A DNA stretch of 60,010 nucleotides. Source: Phycisphaerales bacterium. GTDB lineage: Bacteria; Planctomycetota; Phycisphaerae; Phycisphaerales; UBA1924. Position 1 is the stretch's first letter, and each line of letters begins with the position of its first letter. The DNA is taken from contig JADLCM010000038.1 of NCBI GenBank assembly GCA_020847175.1, forward strand, positions 1 through 60,010, given 5' to 3'. Shown here piece after piece: positions 51,901 to 59,171 of this stretch. The position numbers and the translations under genes were made by a program. The notes beneath the pieces were generated by a model, which made no database searches, was not told the DNA's origin, and saw nothing but the letters and a program-made list of their open reading frames with translations.

Positions 51901-53473
51901 GCAGCGCGTTCGCATCGCGCACCCATCCTCGCAGGGCCGCCTCCACGCCGGGCCAACGGCTCGGGTCGGCGGCGCTCGTCGCGAACCCCGCGGGCGCAGG
52001 GCCCAGGCCCGCGAGGGCGAGCGCGGCGCTGCGGTCGGCTGAGGAGAGCGTGCGGGCGTCAGAGAGGGCGGGAGGGGGCGTGCCGGGCGGCGCGACGGCG
52101 GCGCGGGCGCCGGCGAGGAAGCCGTCGAGCGCATCCACGAGCGCATCGGCGCCGGCCCGGGCCGCATCGATCGCGACGGCCGCGACGTCGCGGGCGTTCG
52201 GCGAGACCGCAATGACCTCGCGCAGCGGGTGCGTGCGGATGGGCCAGACGGGTCGAGCGGCGCGAGAGAGTTCGTGCGCCGCATGCCGAAGGGCTTCTCC
52301 GCGCGCCAAATCGAGGTTGTCGAGTTCTGGAATCGCCAGCGGCACATCCGCGGCTTTGCCGCGGGACAGCACGCGGCAGGTCGCCTCGTACCATGAGAGC
52401 CCGGGGCGTCGCGACGCGTGAACCGCGTCGGCCAACTCGTTGAGTTCGTCACGCACCTCCTCGAGTTCCGCGCCCGCCCCGGCCCACGCCTCAGGCTCGG
52501 AAGTGCGTCCGGCCTCGATGGCCTCCTGAATCTGGTCCAGCACATCGCGCTTGCCCGAGACGTGGCTGTGGACCTCAAGGCAGAACGGCCCGAGACCGCA
52601 GCGGTCGAGGCGCGAACGCACCACATCGAGGGCGGCACGTTTCTCCGCCACGAAGAGCACTCGCTTGCCCTCCGCGAGCGCGCAGCCGATCAGGTTGGCG
52701 ATGGTCTGTGACTTCCCCGTGCCCGGCGGCCCCTGGAGCACGAAGCTGCGCCCGGCCATGCCGGCGGCGACCGCCGCGAGCTGAGAACTGTCGGCGTCGA
52801 GCAGGCAGGGCAGGTCGCCGGGCGCGAAGGCCGAGTCCAGGCAGGCCGGATCAGAGGGCGGGGTGGTGCCGGTCTCCAGCCCGGTGCCCAGCACCAGGCC
52901 TGCCACCATCGGGCTGCGGATCAGATCATTCGCGCGGGCGTGGAGATCGAGCCACATGAGAAACTTGGAGAACGAGAAAAGCCCGAGATCGCAGGTCTCG
53001 ACGATTTCCCACCCCTCGATATCGCGCACCAGCCTGCGGAAGCGCGTGAGCATCTCGCCCACGTTGATGCCGAGATCATCCTCGGGCAGAGTCTCCAGGC
53101 CCGACACGTCGAGCTTGAAGTCAAGACGCAGCTTTTCGAGCAGGGTCACGTTCACGCGGGGCTCGTCGGTGAACCGGCGCAGCACGAACGGCTCGCGCGC
53201 CGACGGGCGCTCCAGCGACACGGGCAGCAGCAGCAGGGGGGCGCGCCTTCGCTCGGTCGCGCCGGGGGTCTCGGTCCACATCAGCGAGCCCAGCGCCACA
53301 TAGAGTGTGCATGCGCCGGAATCGTCAAGGGCGGCTCGGGCGGCCCGGAAGAGGTCCGTGAGCCTGAAGCACGACTTCGATCGCGCCCGGGGCGTCTGGG
53401 CCAGGCGATGCTGCTTCGCCTCCCGCGCTTGGCGCGCCGAGAGAGGCGGAAGGCCCGCCTGCGGGTGAATCAT
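48968..53473 (-). CDS. DUF4011-type superfamily 1 helicase with C-terminal nuclease
   Basis: 1501 residues. Order: DUF4011-like N-terminal region (TLYVALGSLMWTET, APLLLLPVSLERPS); SF1 Walker A VLQGPPGTGKSQTIANL near residues 246-262; Walker B LVIFDEASQIPVWDA; VVVGDSRQLPPTTFF; C-terminal RecA lobe VGGERRLNVAVTRARSRLVV; a Vsr/MTES_1575-type PD-(D/E)XK nuclease (YRVDLGVRHP, YALGVEFDGPFYARA); and a DUF3320-like end. The usual RNRLLN start of DUF4011 is not visible, so the N-terminus is short. Helicases of this architecture are often found in defence islands or linked to DNA repair. Part of a leftward unit behind scpA and the metal-binding protein. Confidence 0.88.
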   Translation of the reverse strand: MIHPQAGLPPLSARQAREAKQHRLAQTPRARSKSCFRLTDLFRAARAALDDSGACTLYVALGSLMWTETPGATERRRAPLLLLPVSLERPSAREPFVLRRFTDEPRVNVTLLEKLRLDFKLDVSGLETLPEDDLGINVGEMLTRFRRLVRDIEGWEIVETCDLGLFSFSKFLMWLDLHARANDLIRSPMVAGLVLGTGLETGTTPPSDPACLDSAFAPGDLPCLLDADSSQLAAVAAGMAGRSFVLQGPPGTGKSQTIANLIGCALAEGKRVLFVAEKRAALDVVRSRLDRCGLGPFCLEVHSHVSGKRDVLDQIQEAIEAGRTSEPEAWAGAGAELEEVRDELNELADAVHASRRPGLSWYEATCRVLSRGKAADVPLAIPELDNLDLARGEALRHAAHELSRAARPVWPIRTHPLREVIAVSPNARDVAAVAIDAARAGADALVDALDGFLAGARAAVAPPGTPPPALSDARTLSSADRSAALALAGLGPAPAGFATSAADPSRWPGVEAALRGWVRDANALRAARAELEQAWSPAMLDADLEAIERALARADARSFIGFRWWCARSPRKALRPLVRGTLPKSIPDLLRAVRAAGALRAERARLGTLDEAAKIFGPSWNKGEPTAGALEACVSWGAQASSVCRALGESRDLAPLAGAPVAPGWPGSVATGSADRFIAAERDFEHAHQALANALAHDLISLGADSGGSLASLLGVFARWRAGLDELDDWSHWRACVLDAGEPLAGLAGALASGGASPDDIPDAFEKALWRAWADVIARADSRLNAFSASAAWGLVERFRAADTRLIELARHVVRARLSARLPEGAGPASEHSEMGILQRQLKLQRRHLPVRRLIERLPNLLPRLKPCFLMSPLSVAQYLDAAHPSFDLVIFDEASQIPVWDAVGAIARGRQVVVVGDSRQLPPTTFFRRLEGDEAPEEDIEELESVLDEAVAAGTPEVRLLWHYRSRHESLISFSNQRYYAGRLQTFPSARAVSPSLGVHLRRVAGVYDRSGTRTNRIEAEALVAEVLGALQAAAAARTPVSLGVVTFSQAQQTLIEDLFDRARSEHPEIEPYFTQEIDPVFVKNLENVQGDERDAMYFSIGYGPDAAGHLTLGFGPLNRVGGERRLNVAVTRARSRLVVFASMDADAIDLSRTSSVGAGHLRAFLEHAERASTGTSRPPEQLPAELLAPARGLQDALRAHGYESDLAVGASPYRVDLGVRHPERPGEYALGVEFDGPFYARASTCRDRERSRQGVLANLGWTIERVYTHEWARQPERVAERILGRLVRGAGASPAGAPASSARAAPPEARPAGARAATPYSAIATGKARGSPEQFHDPVADRTLGRAILEIVKHEGPIVPALLARRVARLWRLSRVTSRVHARIAELLASQPGMPEERDGALWPLGGDPESYSAFRPHGPEEDDWREIEEIPPAELRAVVAAVLRTNVALPVEELARQAALWMGFARGTSRTDEAFVAAARQLAKRGGCIIEDGQARLI

Positions 53474-53508
53474 CGGGCGCAGTCATGTCCAGAGCATACC
53501 GCCCCGGG

Positions 53509-53721
53509 TCAGCCGGCCGCGGGATGCGCCGTGAACCCGCGTTCCTCAACCGCCCGCACGAGGTCTGCTGATCCGACCGAAGGCCCGTGTTCAATGCTGG
53601 CCCGCCCAGCCGCGAGGTCAACCTTGGCGTCGGTCACTCCGGGCAGTGACGCGAGCGCGGCACGCACGCCCGCGGCGCACCCCGGGCAGTGCATGCCAAT
53701 GACATTGAGGATCGTCGTCAC
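53509..53721 (-). CDS. Heavy-metal-associated (HMA) domain protein, CopZ-like
   Basis: 70 residues, a single HMA domain: TTILNVIGMHCPGCAAGVRA with the CxxC metal site, then LPGVTDAKVDLAAGRASIEH and a final VEERGFTAH. Such proteins deliver Cu(I) or other soft metals. The GTG overlaps the scpA stop by four bases, so it is coupled to scpA, an odd partner. No copper ATPase is in the window. Confidence 0.88.
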   Translation of the reverse strand: MTTILNVIGMHCPGCAAGVRAALASLPGVTDAKVDLAAGRASIEHGPSVGSADLVRAVEERGFTAHPAAG

Positions 53722-54512
53722 GATTCCACCCCCGCGTTCGCGGTCTCGGAGTCGGCCTCCGCGAGATCGGGTTCCTCCGGGCGTGCTTCGATGAGAATCG
53801 ACTCGCCGGACTGACGAACCCGCAGGCGCCGTTGCCGTACGAGTTCAAGCATCGCCAGGAACAGCCCCAGCATTTCCTTTCGTGCTCGGCCCTCCAGCAC
53901 CGATCGGAGCGTGAGCGGCCCCGGGGCCCGTCGCAGGCAATCCAGCAGGTCCTCGGCATGAAGTTCGAGCGGTGTCGAATCGTCCAGCACCTCGTGCGAA
54001 CCGAGGGCCGCGAAGTTCACCGACTCGGCGATGCGTGCGAACGCTTCGACCAGGTCCTGGATCGTGAGGTCGTCGAGATCCGTCTCTGTCGGTTGCTCGG
54101 CGGGTGTGCCGCGGGCCGCCCTGCCGGCCGAGACCGGCGCCCGGAGCTCCCACTCGCGCCGGCGCCGATCCAGGGCTTCCGCAACGTCGCGCGTCCGCTT
54201 GTATTCGAGCAGCTGTCGCACCAGCTCTGCGCGCGGGTCCGGGGTCTCCGCCGCGCCCTCCGCGCCGGCGCGTGCTTCGGGCGCCGCGAGCACTCGGCTC
54301 TTGATCTCGGTCAGCGTGGCCGCGAGGAGGAGAAACTCGCCGGCGAGCTCGATGTCAATCCGCTCGATACCCGCAAGGTGCGCGACATACTGCTCGGCGA
54401 TGCGGGCGATCGGGATGTCGTGGATGTCCACTTCCGCGCGCCGGATCAGGTGGAGGAGCAGGTCCATCGGCCCCTCGAACGACTCCAGCCGTACCCGGTA
54501 TTCGGTGCTCAT
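53718..54512 (-). CDS. scpA: Segregation and condensation protein A
   Basis: About 264 residues. The kleisin subunit of the SMC-ScpAB condensin complex. Seen: VRLESFEGPMDLLLHLIRRA at the N-terminus, DIHDIPIARIAEQYVAHL, LAATLTEIKSRVL, and the C-terminal winged helix (EMLGLFLAMLELVRQRRLRV). ATG 54512 follows AGGGGTTCACGG. scpB, its usual neighbour, is not here. Divergent from kdsD. Confidence 0.95.
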   Translation of the reverse strand: MSTEYRVRLESFEGPMDLLLHLIRRAEVDIHDIPIARIAEQYVAHLAGIERIDIELAGEFLLLAATLTEIKSRVLAAPEARAGAEGAAETPDPRAELVRQLLEYKRTRDVAEALDRRRREWELRAPVSAGRAARGTPAEQPTETDLDDLTIQDLVEAFARIAESVNFAALGSHEVLDDSTPLELHAEDLLDCLRRAPGPLTLRSVLEGRARKEMLGLFLAMLELVRQRRLRVRQSGESILIEARPEEPDLAEADSETANAGVES

Positions 54513-54581
54513 CCGTGAACCCCTGGTCCCGCTCCGCGGGAACGACGGCCCCGTGTGACTTCGGGCAGTGTACCCTGCGGC

Positions 54582-55613
54582 ATGGCCGAAAGTCCTGCGG
54601 AGCCGGCGTGGGCAGGAGACATCCTCAAACGCGAGGCCCGGGCGCTCATGGTGCTGGCTGACTCGCTCGGAGCGCCATTCGCCCACGCCCTGGACGTGCT
54701 GGGCGCGTGCGCGGACGCGGGGGGCAGCGTGCTGGTGTCCGGGCTCGGCAAGTCCGGCCTCGTGGGGGCCAAGATCTCCGCGACCATGGCGTCGCTGGGC
54801 ATCCCGTCTCACAGCGTCCATCCGTCCGAGGCCGCCCACGGCGACCTCGGGCGCTTCCGACCTTCCGACGCCGCCATCTGCCTGTCGTACTCCGGCGAAA
54901 CTGAGGAGGTTGTCAACCTTGCCGCGGTCCTGCGCCAGGATGGGATCCCGGTCGTCTCGATGAGCCGGGGACCAGGCCCGGACGGGCGTCCGCCCACGCT
55001 GGACACGCTGGCCTCGGTGGCGCTCCCGCTCGGACAATTTGAAGAGGCCGGGGCCCCGGACTTCGTCGCTCCCACGAGTTCCACCACGGCGATGATGGCC
55101 CTGGGCGATGCCCTTGCGCTCTGCCTCGCCCGCCGACGCAACTTCACCCAGAAGGACTTCGCCAAGCGCCACCCGGGGGGCTCGCTCGGCAGCACGCTGC
55201 GCCCCGTCACCGACATTCTCCGGTTCCGGGTGGGCGTCAATGTGCCGCTGATCGACGAGGGCACTTCTGTGGCCGAAGCTCTGCGCTCCGCGTCGGCGCT
55301 GACCCCGAGGCGCCCCGGCGCGATGCTGGTTGTCGATGACCGGGGCAGGCTGGCCGGCATCTTTACCGACGGCGATCTGCGCCGGCTCATCCTGCGCGGC
55401 CCGACCGAGCTGGCGAAACCCATCCGCGAGGTGATGACGCGCTCGCCCCGCACTCTGCCCGACTCCAGCACGGTCAAACAGGCGGTCCTGCTCGTGCGAG
55501 AGCATCGCCAGGATGAACTCCCGGTGGTCGATCCCCAGGGCCGCCCGGTGGGCATCGTGGACGTGCAGGACCTCATCACCCTCCGGCTCGTGAGCGACGA
55601 GGGTTCGATATGA
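54582..55613 (+). CDS. kdsD: Arabinose-5-phosphate isomerase (SIS plus CBS domains)
   Basis: About 343 residues. Interconverts ribulose 5-phosphate and arabinose 5-phosphate, the first step of KDO synthesis for LPS. SIS domain: VLVSGLGKSGLVGAKISAT, ICLSYSGETEEVVNL, HPGGSLGSTLRPV. Two CBS motifs follow (GAMLVVDDRGRLAGIFTDGD, ELPVVDPQGRPVGIVDVQDL). ATG 54582 was chosen over a GTG at 54555, which adds nine residues without a good site. Coupled to kdsC. Confidence 0.95.
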   Translation: MAESPAEPAWAGDILKREARALMVLADSLGAPFAHALDVLGACADAGGSVLVSGLGKSGLVGAKISATMASLGIPSHSVHPSEAAHGDLGRFRPSDAAICLSYSGETEEVVNLAAVLRQDGIPVVSMSRGPGPDGRPPTLDTLASVALPLGQFEEAGAPDFVAPTSSTTAMMALGDALALCLARRRNFTQKDFAKRHPGGSLGSTLRPVTDILRFRVGVNVPLIDEGTSVAEALRSASALTPRRPGAMLVVDDRGRLAGIFTDGDLRRLILRGPTELAKPIREVMTRSPRTLPDSSTVKQAVLLVREHRQDELPVVDPQGRPVGIVDVQDLITLRLVSDEGSI

Positions 55614-56182
55614 GCCCGCCGAGCCCCAACCACCTGCCCGCAGACCTCATCCCCATTGCCCGGGGCGTGCGCCTGCTGATCCTTGATGCAGACGGAGTGC
55701 TGACCGACGGCACCATCAACCTCGACTCCGAGGGCGTGGAGTTCAAGACGTTCAACGTTCGCGACGGACTCGGGCTCCGGCTGTGGATGCGCCTCGGTCT
55801 TGAGGTCGCGATCATCACAGGGCGCAGCGGGGGGGCGTTGCGTGCTCGCGCGCAAGAGCTTGGCATTGCAATGGTTCTGGACGGAGTCTCAGACAAGGCG
55901 TCCGCGCTCGCCGGGCTGCTCTCTCGGCTTGGGATGGGCGCCGGCGAAGCCGCGTATATCGCCGACGATTGGCCCGACCTCCCCGCCCTTCAGATGGTCG
56001 GCTTACCCATTGCAGTGGCCGACGCCGAGCCGGCGGTTGCCGCCGCGGCGGCGTGGCGCACGCCCCGCCCCGGCGGCCGGGGGGCGGTCCGAGACGCCGT
56101 GGAAGCAATACTGGGGGCCAAGGGCCTGCTCGAACGGGCCATGTGCTTGGCGGTGGGGGACCCGGGGCCCGCCCGGGGGTAG
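55610..56182 (+). CDS. kdsC: 3-deoxy-D-manno-octulosonate 8-phosphate phosphatase
   Basis: 190 residues of HAD type C0: LILDADGVLTDGTINLDSEG (nucleophile DxD), FNVRDGLGLRLWMRLGL, IITGRSGGALRARAQELG, and YIADDWPDLPAL where the family usually has GDDxxD. Together with KdsD it supplies KDO; kdsA and kdsB are elsewhere. The ATG overlaps the kdsD stop (ATGA). Confidence 0.92.
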   Translation: MSPPSPNHLPADLIPIARGVRLLILDADGVLTDGTINLDSEGVEFKTFNVRDGLGLRLWMRLGLEVAIITGRSGGALRARAQELGIAMVLDGVSDKASALAGLLSRLGMGAGEAAYIADDWPDLPALQMVGLPIAVADAEPAVAAAAAWRTPRPGGRGAVRDAVEAILGAKGLLERAMCLAVGDPGPARG

Positions 56183-56380
56183 GGGTTTCGCGGGGTTGCC
56201 CCCGGGGGCGCCGGGCAAAAGTAGTTTCCACATTCGTGAAACTTGGAACTCCCCAATCCGTGAAAGCCGAGTATTGTTCCGCCCGTGGTCGCGTTCGGGT
56301 GCGTGTGCACCCGAAGCGCGACGGAACTCGGCGCCGGTCACCCCGGTTCGCCGCCCGGAGGTAGGCAATCACGCCGCCCG

Positions 56381-57973
56381 ATGGACGAAAGCGTGGGGCT
56401 CGACGAGAGCCTCAAACAGGTCAGCCTCGATGACAAGGCGACCTTCGAACAAGCGTTCTCAAACCTGAAGCAGCCGATCTCTGACTACTCGTTCGCGAGC
56501 GTGTGGATGTGGTCCGACGCGCTCGCGCTGCGATGGAAGGTCATCGAGAGGCACCTCTGCGTCTTCTCGAGCGAAGGAGGCGATCTCACCATGATCGTGC
56601 CGCCCCTCCCGATGCCGGGGGCGACCGAGCGCGACATGGGCGCGGCCCTGGGTGCATCGTTTGAGATCATGGATCGCGCCAACGACCGCGCGGGCCGTCG
56701 CTCGCATTCGCGCATCGAGTACGTTTCGGATGAACTCCTCGAACGGGTCCGCGCGTCGGGCGAGTCTTCCCTCTCGGCGACCCCCCTCTGGTCCGACTAT
56801 GTCTACGACACGGCCCGCCTGATCGACCTCGCGGGCGGTTCGCTCAAGAGCAAACGCCACGCCCGCTCGAAGTTCGTGCGGGAGTTCCCCGAGCACGGCA
56901 CGCGCCCGCTCGAGGCCGACGATGTCGAGCACTGCATTACGCTCCTGCACACCTGGGCGAGCCGCGGCGATCTTTCGCACGACGGCGAGGTCTCCGACGC
57001 CCACGTGGGCACTGACGTGCTGCGCCACCGCGACCTGGACTCCACCACCCGGCTCCTGCGGACGTTCCGCGGCCTCGGGCTCAAGTCCCTCGGGCTCTGG
57101 CACCGCGACCGGCTCATCGGCTTCACCATCGGCGAGCAGCTCAGCCCGAGCCAGGCGATGGTGATCGCGGAGAAATGCGACTCCGACTTCGCCGGCGCAC
57201 CGCAGTTCATCTTCAGCGAGTTCTGCCGCCAGGCGTGGGGCCATTGTCCCGAAACCAACGTGGGCGACGACTGGGGCATCCCCAGCCTGCGCTTTACCAA
57301 GCAGAGCTATCGGCCGATCCGCCTCATCGCGAAGTACGCCCTCAGCCGCTCGCCGGTGCTGGTGGTCGGGGGGTTGATTCCGCCGGGGATCCCCGGTGAG
57401 AACCCGCCGCACCGCGTGGAGCCCGCCGTGGCGCCGCATCCGGAAAGCCCGACGCCCGCGGTGCGCCCGGCGACGCTGCGCGATGTGCCCGCGATTCTTG
57501 AGATCGAACGGACCTGCTTCGAGACGCTGGATGAGACGTTCAACAAGCGCCAGGTGAAATCACTCATTCTCAATCCACGCGCGCCCGTCGCGGTCGCGGA
57601 GATCGAGGGCCGGGTGATGGGCTGGAGCGTCGGCCTGACCCGCCAGCACCGGCGCTCGCGCTCCGGGCGGCTCTACGCCATCGCGGTGCATCCTGACGCG
57701 CAGGGGCGACACATCGGGCGCCTGCTCGCGGAACACACCCTCGGCGAACTCGCATCGCAGGGCATTGCACGCATCTACCTCGAAGTGCGCCAGGACAACG
57801 AGACCGCGATCGCGCTGTACCATCGCCTCGGGTTCCAAGTCCGACGCGCTCTGCCCAACTATTACGGGTCGGGGCGGCACGGCTGGCGGATGCGCCGCGA
57901 AACCGGCGCGCCGGACTCCATGCACTTGTTCGGCGCGTCCGAGAAGATGGCGCGGTCCGATACGCAGCTGTAA
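56381..57973 (+). CDS. DUF2156 aminoacyltransferase-like protein fused to a GNAT domain
   Basis: About 530 residues. The N-terminal ~360 match the C-terminal domain of phosphatidylglycerol lysyltransferases (DUF2156): DYSFASVWMWSDALALRWKV, LKSKRHARSKFVREFP, GLWHRDRLIGFTIGEQL, and the signature NVGDDWGIPSLRFTKQSYRP. There is no integral membrane half, so it is a soluble enzyme that could move an amino acid from tRNA, as in related FemX-like proteins. The C-terminal ~150 residues are a RimI-like GNAT (RPATLRDVPAILEIERTCF, LYAIAVHPDAQGRHIGRLLA, LEVRQDNETAIALYHRLGFQ). ATG 56381 has a GGAGG rather far upstream; GTG 56393 is possible. It lies 198 bases behind kdsC. Confidence 0.8.
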   Translation: MDESVGLDESLKQVSLDDKATFEQAFSNLKQPISDYSFASVWMWSDALALRWKVIERHLCVFSSEGGDLTMIVPPLPMPGATERDMGAALGASFEIMDRANDRAGRRSHSRIEYVSDELLERVRASGESSLSATPLWSDYVYDTARLIDLAGGSLKSKRHARSKFVREFPEHGTRPLEADDVEHCITLLHTWASRGDLSHDGEVSDAHVGTDVLRHRDLDSTTRLLRTFRGLGLKSLGLWHRDRLIGFTIGEQLSPSQAMVIAEKCDSDFAGAPQFIFSEFCRQAWGHCPETNVGDDWGIPSLRFTKQSYRPIRLIAKYALSRSPVLVVGGLIPPGIPGENPPHRVEPAVAPHPESPTPAVRPATLRDVPAILEIERTCFETLDETFNKRQVKSLILNPRAPVAVAEIEGRVMGWSVGLTRQHRRSRSGRLYAIAVHPDAQGRHIGRLLAEHTLGELASQGIARIYLEVRQDNETAIALYHRLGFQVRRALPNYYGSGRHGWRMRRETGAPDSMHLFGASEKMARSDTQL

Positions 57974-58086
57974 CCGGGCCTGAAGTCCCCTCGGCGTCCG
58001 CATCGGGTTCTCCCTGCCTGTGAGCCGCCGGTTCTGCGGCGGGTGGTCAGGGCCCGACGCGCTTGACATAACACAGATTATAGGAC

Positions 58087-58389
58087 CTAGTGTCTTTTCC
58101 AACGCTTTGCGTCAGACGGGGTTGGCGGCAGTACCGGAATGGCTACCGGCTCGCCTTCCGGACGATTGTCCGACACCCTCACAGATGGGATCACTTCAAC
58201 TCGGAGAAACCGACGGCGGTCAGGATCAACGGCATACGCGAGGATGCCGACGACGAGCCCATTCACGCTCACACCGCTTTTCTTCGCCACCTCCCTCAGA
58301 ACATCCACCATCGGCTCGGGCGCTCGGACATCGAGTCTGACGCGCCTGTGCTTCTGGATTTCGTCCCACCACACGTAGCGTTGCACCAT
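58087..58389 (-). CDS. Ribbon-helix-helix-like small protein
   Basis: 100 residues; AAGGATCAACGAAC before the ATG is a good site. The centre reads as a strand (RRVRLDVRAPEPMVDVLREV) and two helices (AKKSGVSVNGLVVGILAYAV), the pattern of Arc/MetJ-type DNA-binding proteins. The C-terminal third is proline-rich. In replicative elements such proteins often control copy number or transfer. Last gene of the leftward group, 53 bases after the sigma-like gene. Confidence 0.62.
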   Translation of the reverse strand: MVQRYVWWDEIQKHRRVRLDVRAPEPMVDVLREVAKKSGVSVNGLVVGILAYAVDPDRRRFLRVEVIPSVRVSDNRPEGEPVAIPVLPPTPSDAKRWKRH

Positions 58390-58442
58390 GTTCGTTGATC
58401 CTTCTCGGCTTTCCCGAGTCCAGCCCTCACCACCGATCCCCC

Positions 58443-59171
58443 TCAGGAGAGCCCGCCCCGGTCCGTCCGGCTCGGGGGATCGTCGTCGCCGTCCGGACGG
58501 GGCCCCCTTCTTGCGAATCCCCCGTCCTCCCGGCTCCGCCGATCCCCCTCCGCTCTCGTTCGAGTTCGTCCCGAAGATGCTTCGACCTTCGATGAGGCTC
58601 CCACTTCACACCCTTGAAGAACCTTCCGCAGCTTGGTCCTTGCCTTCGCCATCAGAGGCGACACCGCTCCACGTGTCGTTCTGCAGACGTCGGCGATGAA
58701 GTTCCCATCGGTGACTCCCGCCAACTTCAACTCCAATACGCCCCGCTCCAACTTCGTCAGGCCTGCAACCCGAATCGCTGCTTGCACCCACCGCCATTCT
58801 CGCTCCACCCGACTCGCGTCAATACTCGCCCTCGCCACCAAGCCACCACCACTGACGACTCCGTCACGCTCTACGTCCTCGAGCGACACGAATCCCCAGG
58901 CCTGCGCTCCGCGTCGCGCAATCGATCGTCTTGCCTCCTGCCAAAGCACCTTCGCACACCTCCGCCTCACGCTACCCCACTCCACGTCCCCGCCCACGTC
59001 AAACGCGGTCCAGACCCACCACAACACCCTCCCCCACGCCTCCCCAAGCTCGATGTCAGACATGGACCGATACACCGCGCCCACCTGCCGTTGCAGCTCA
59101 GCACCCAGCCTCCAATCAACCTCGGTGACAAACAGTTCACGCGTCCAGTTCACTCCGCACCCCCAAGGCAT
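58443..59171 (-). CDS. Protein with sigma-70 region-4-like helix-turn-helix
   Basis: About 242 residues. The recognisable part is GLTKLERGVLELKLAGVTD followed by NFIADVCRTTRGAVSPLMAK and ARTKLRKVL, which follows the pattern of sigma factor region 4 (compare LxxRxxxVLxLRxxGLS...IA). The N-terminal half is tryptophan-rich (LGEAWGRVLWWVWTAFDVGG) and could be a region-2-like module; the C-terminus is a charged tail. The start is uncertain: ATG 59171 is listed, while TTG 59192 and GTG 59150 are alternatives. It overlaps the end of the replication gene. Confidence 0.58.
   Translation of the reverse strand: MPWGCGVNWTRELFVTEVDWRLGAELQRQVGAVYRSMSDIELGEAWGRVLWWVWTAFDVGGDVEWGSVRRRCAKVLWQEARRSIARRGAQAWGFVSLEDVERDGVVSGGGLVARASIDASRVEREWRWVQAAIRVAGLTKLERGVLELKLAGVTDGNFIADVCRTTRGAVSPLMAKARTKLRKVLQGCEVGASSKVEASSGRTRTRAEGDRRSREDGGFARRGPRPDGDDDPPSRTDRGGLS

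Noticed and set aside
53325..53487. Alternative-frame start (MTAPDDSPAGG) for the DUF4011 helicase, suggesting a frameshifted N-terminus
   Set aside because: The frame beginning at 53473 leads directly and without interruption into the conserved TLYVALG segment, and the other frame is low complexity, so no frameshift need be invoked.
58060..58095. TTGACA with TATAGG as a rightward promoter
   Set aside because: The spacing between the boxes is about 10 bases, too short, and no rightward gene follows.
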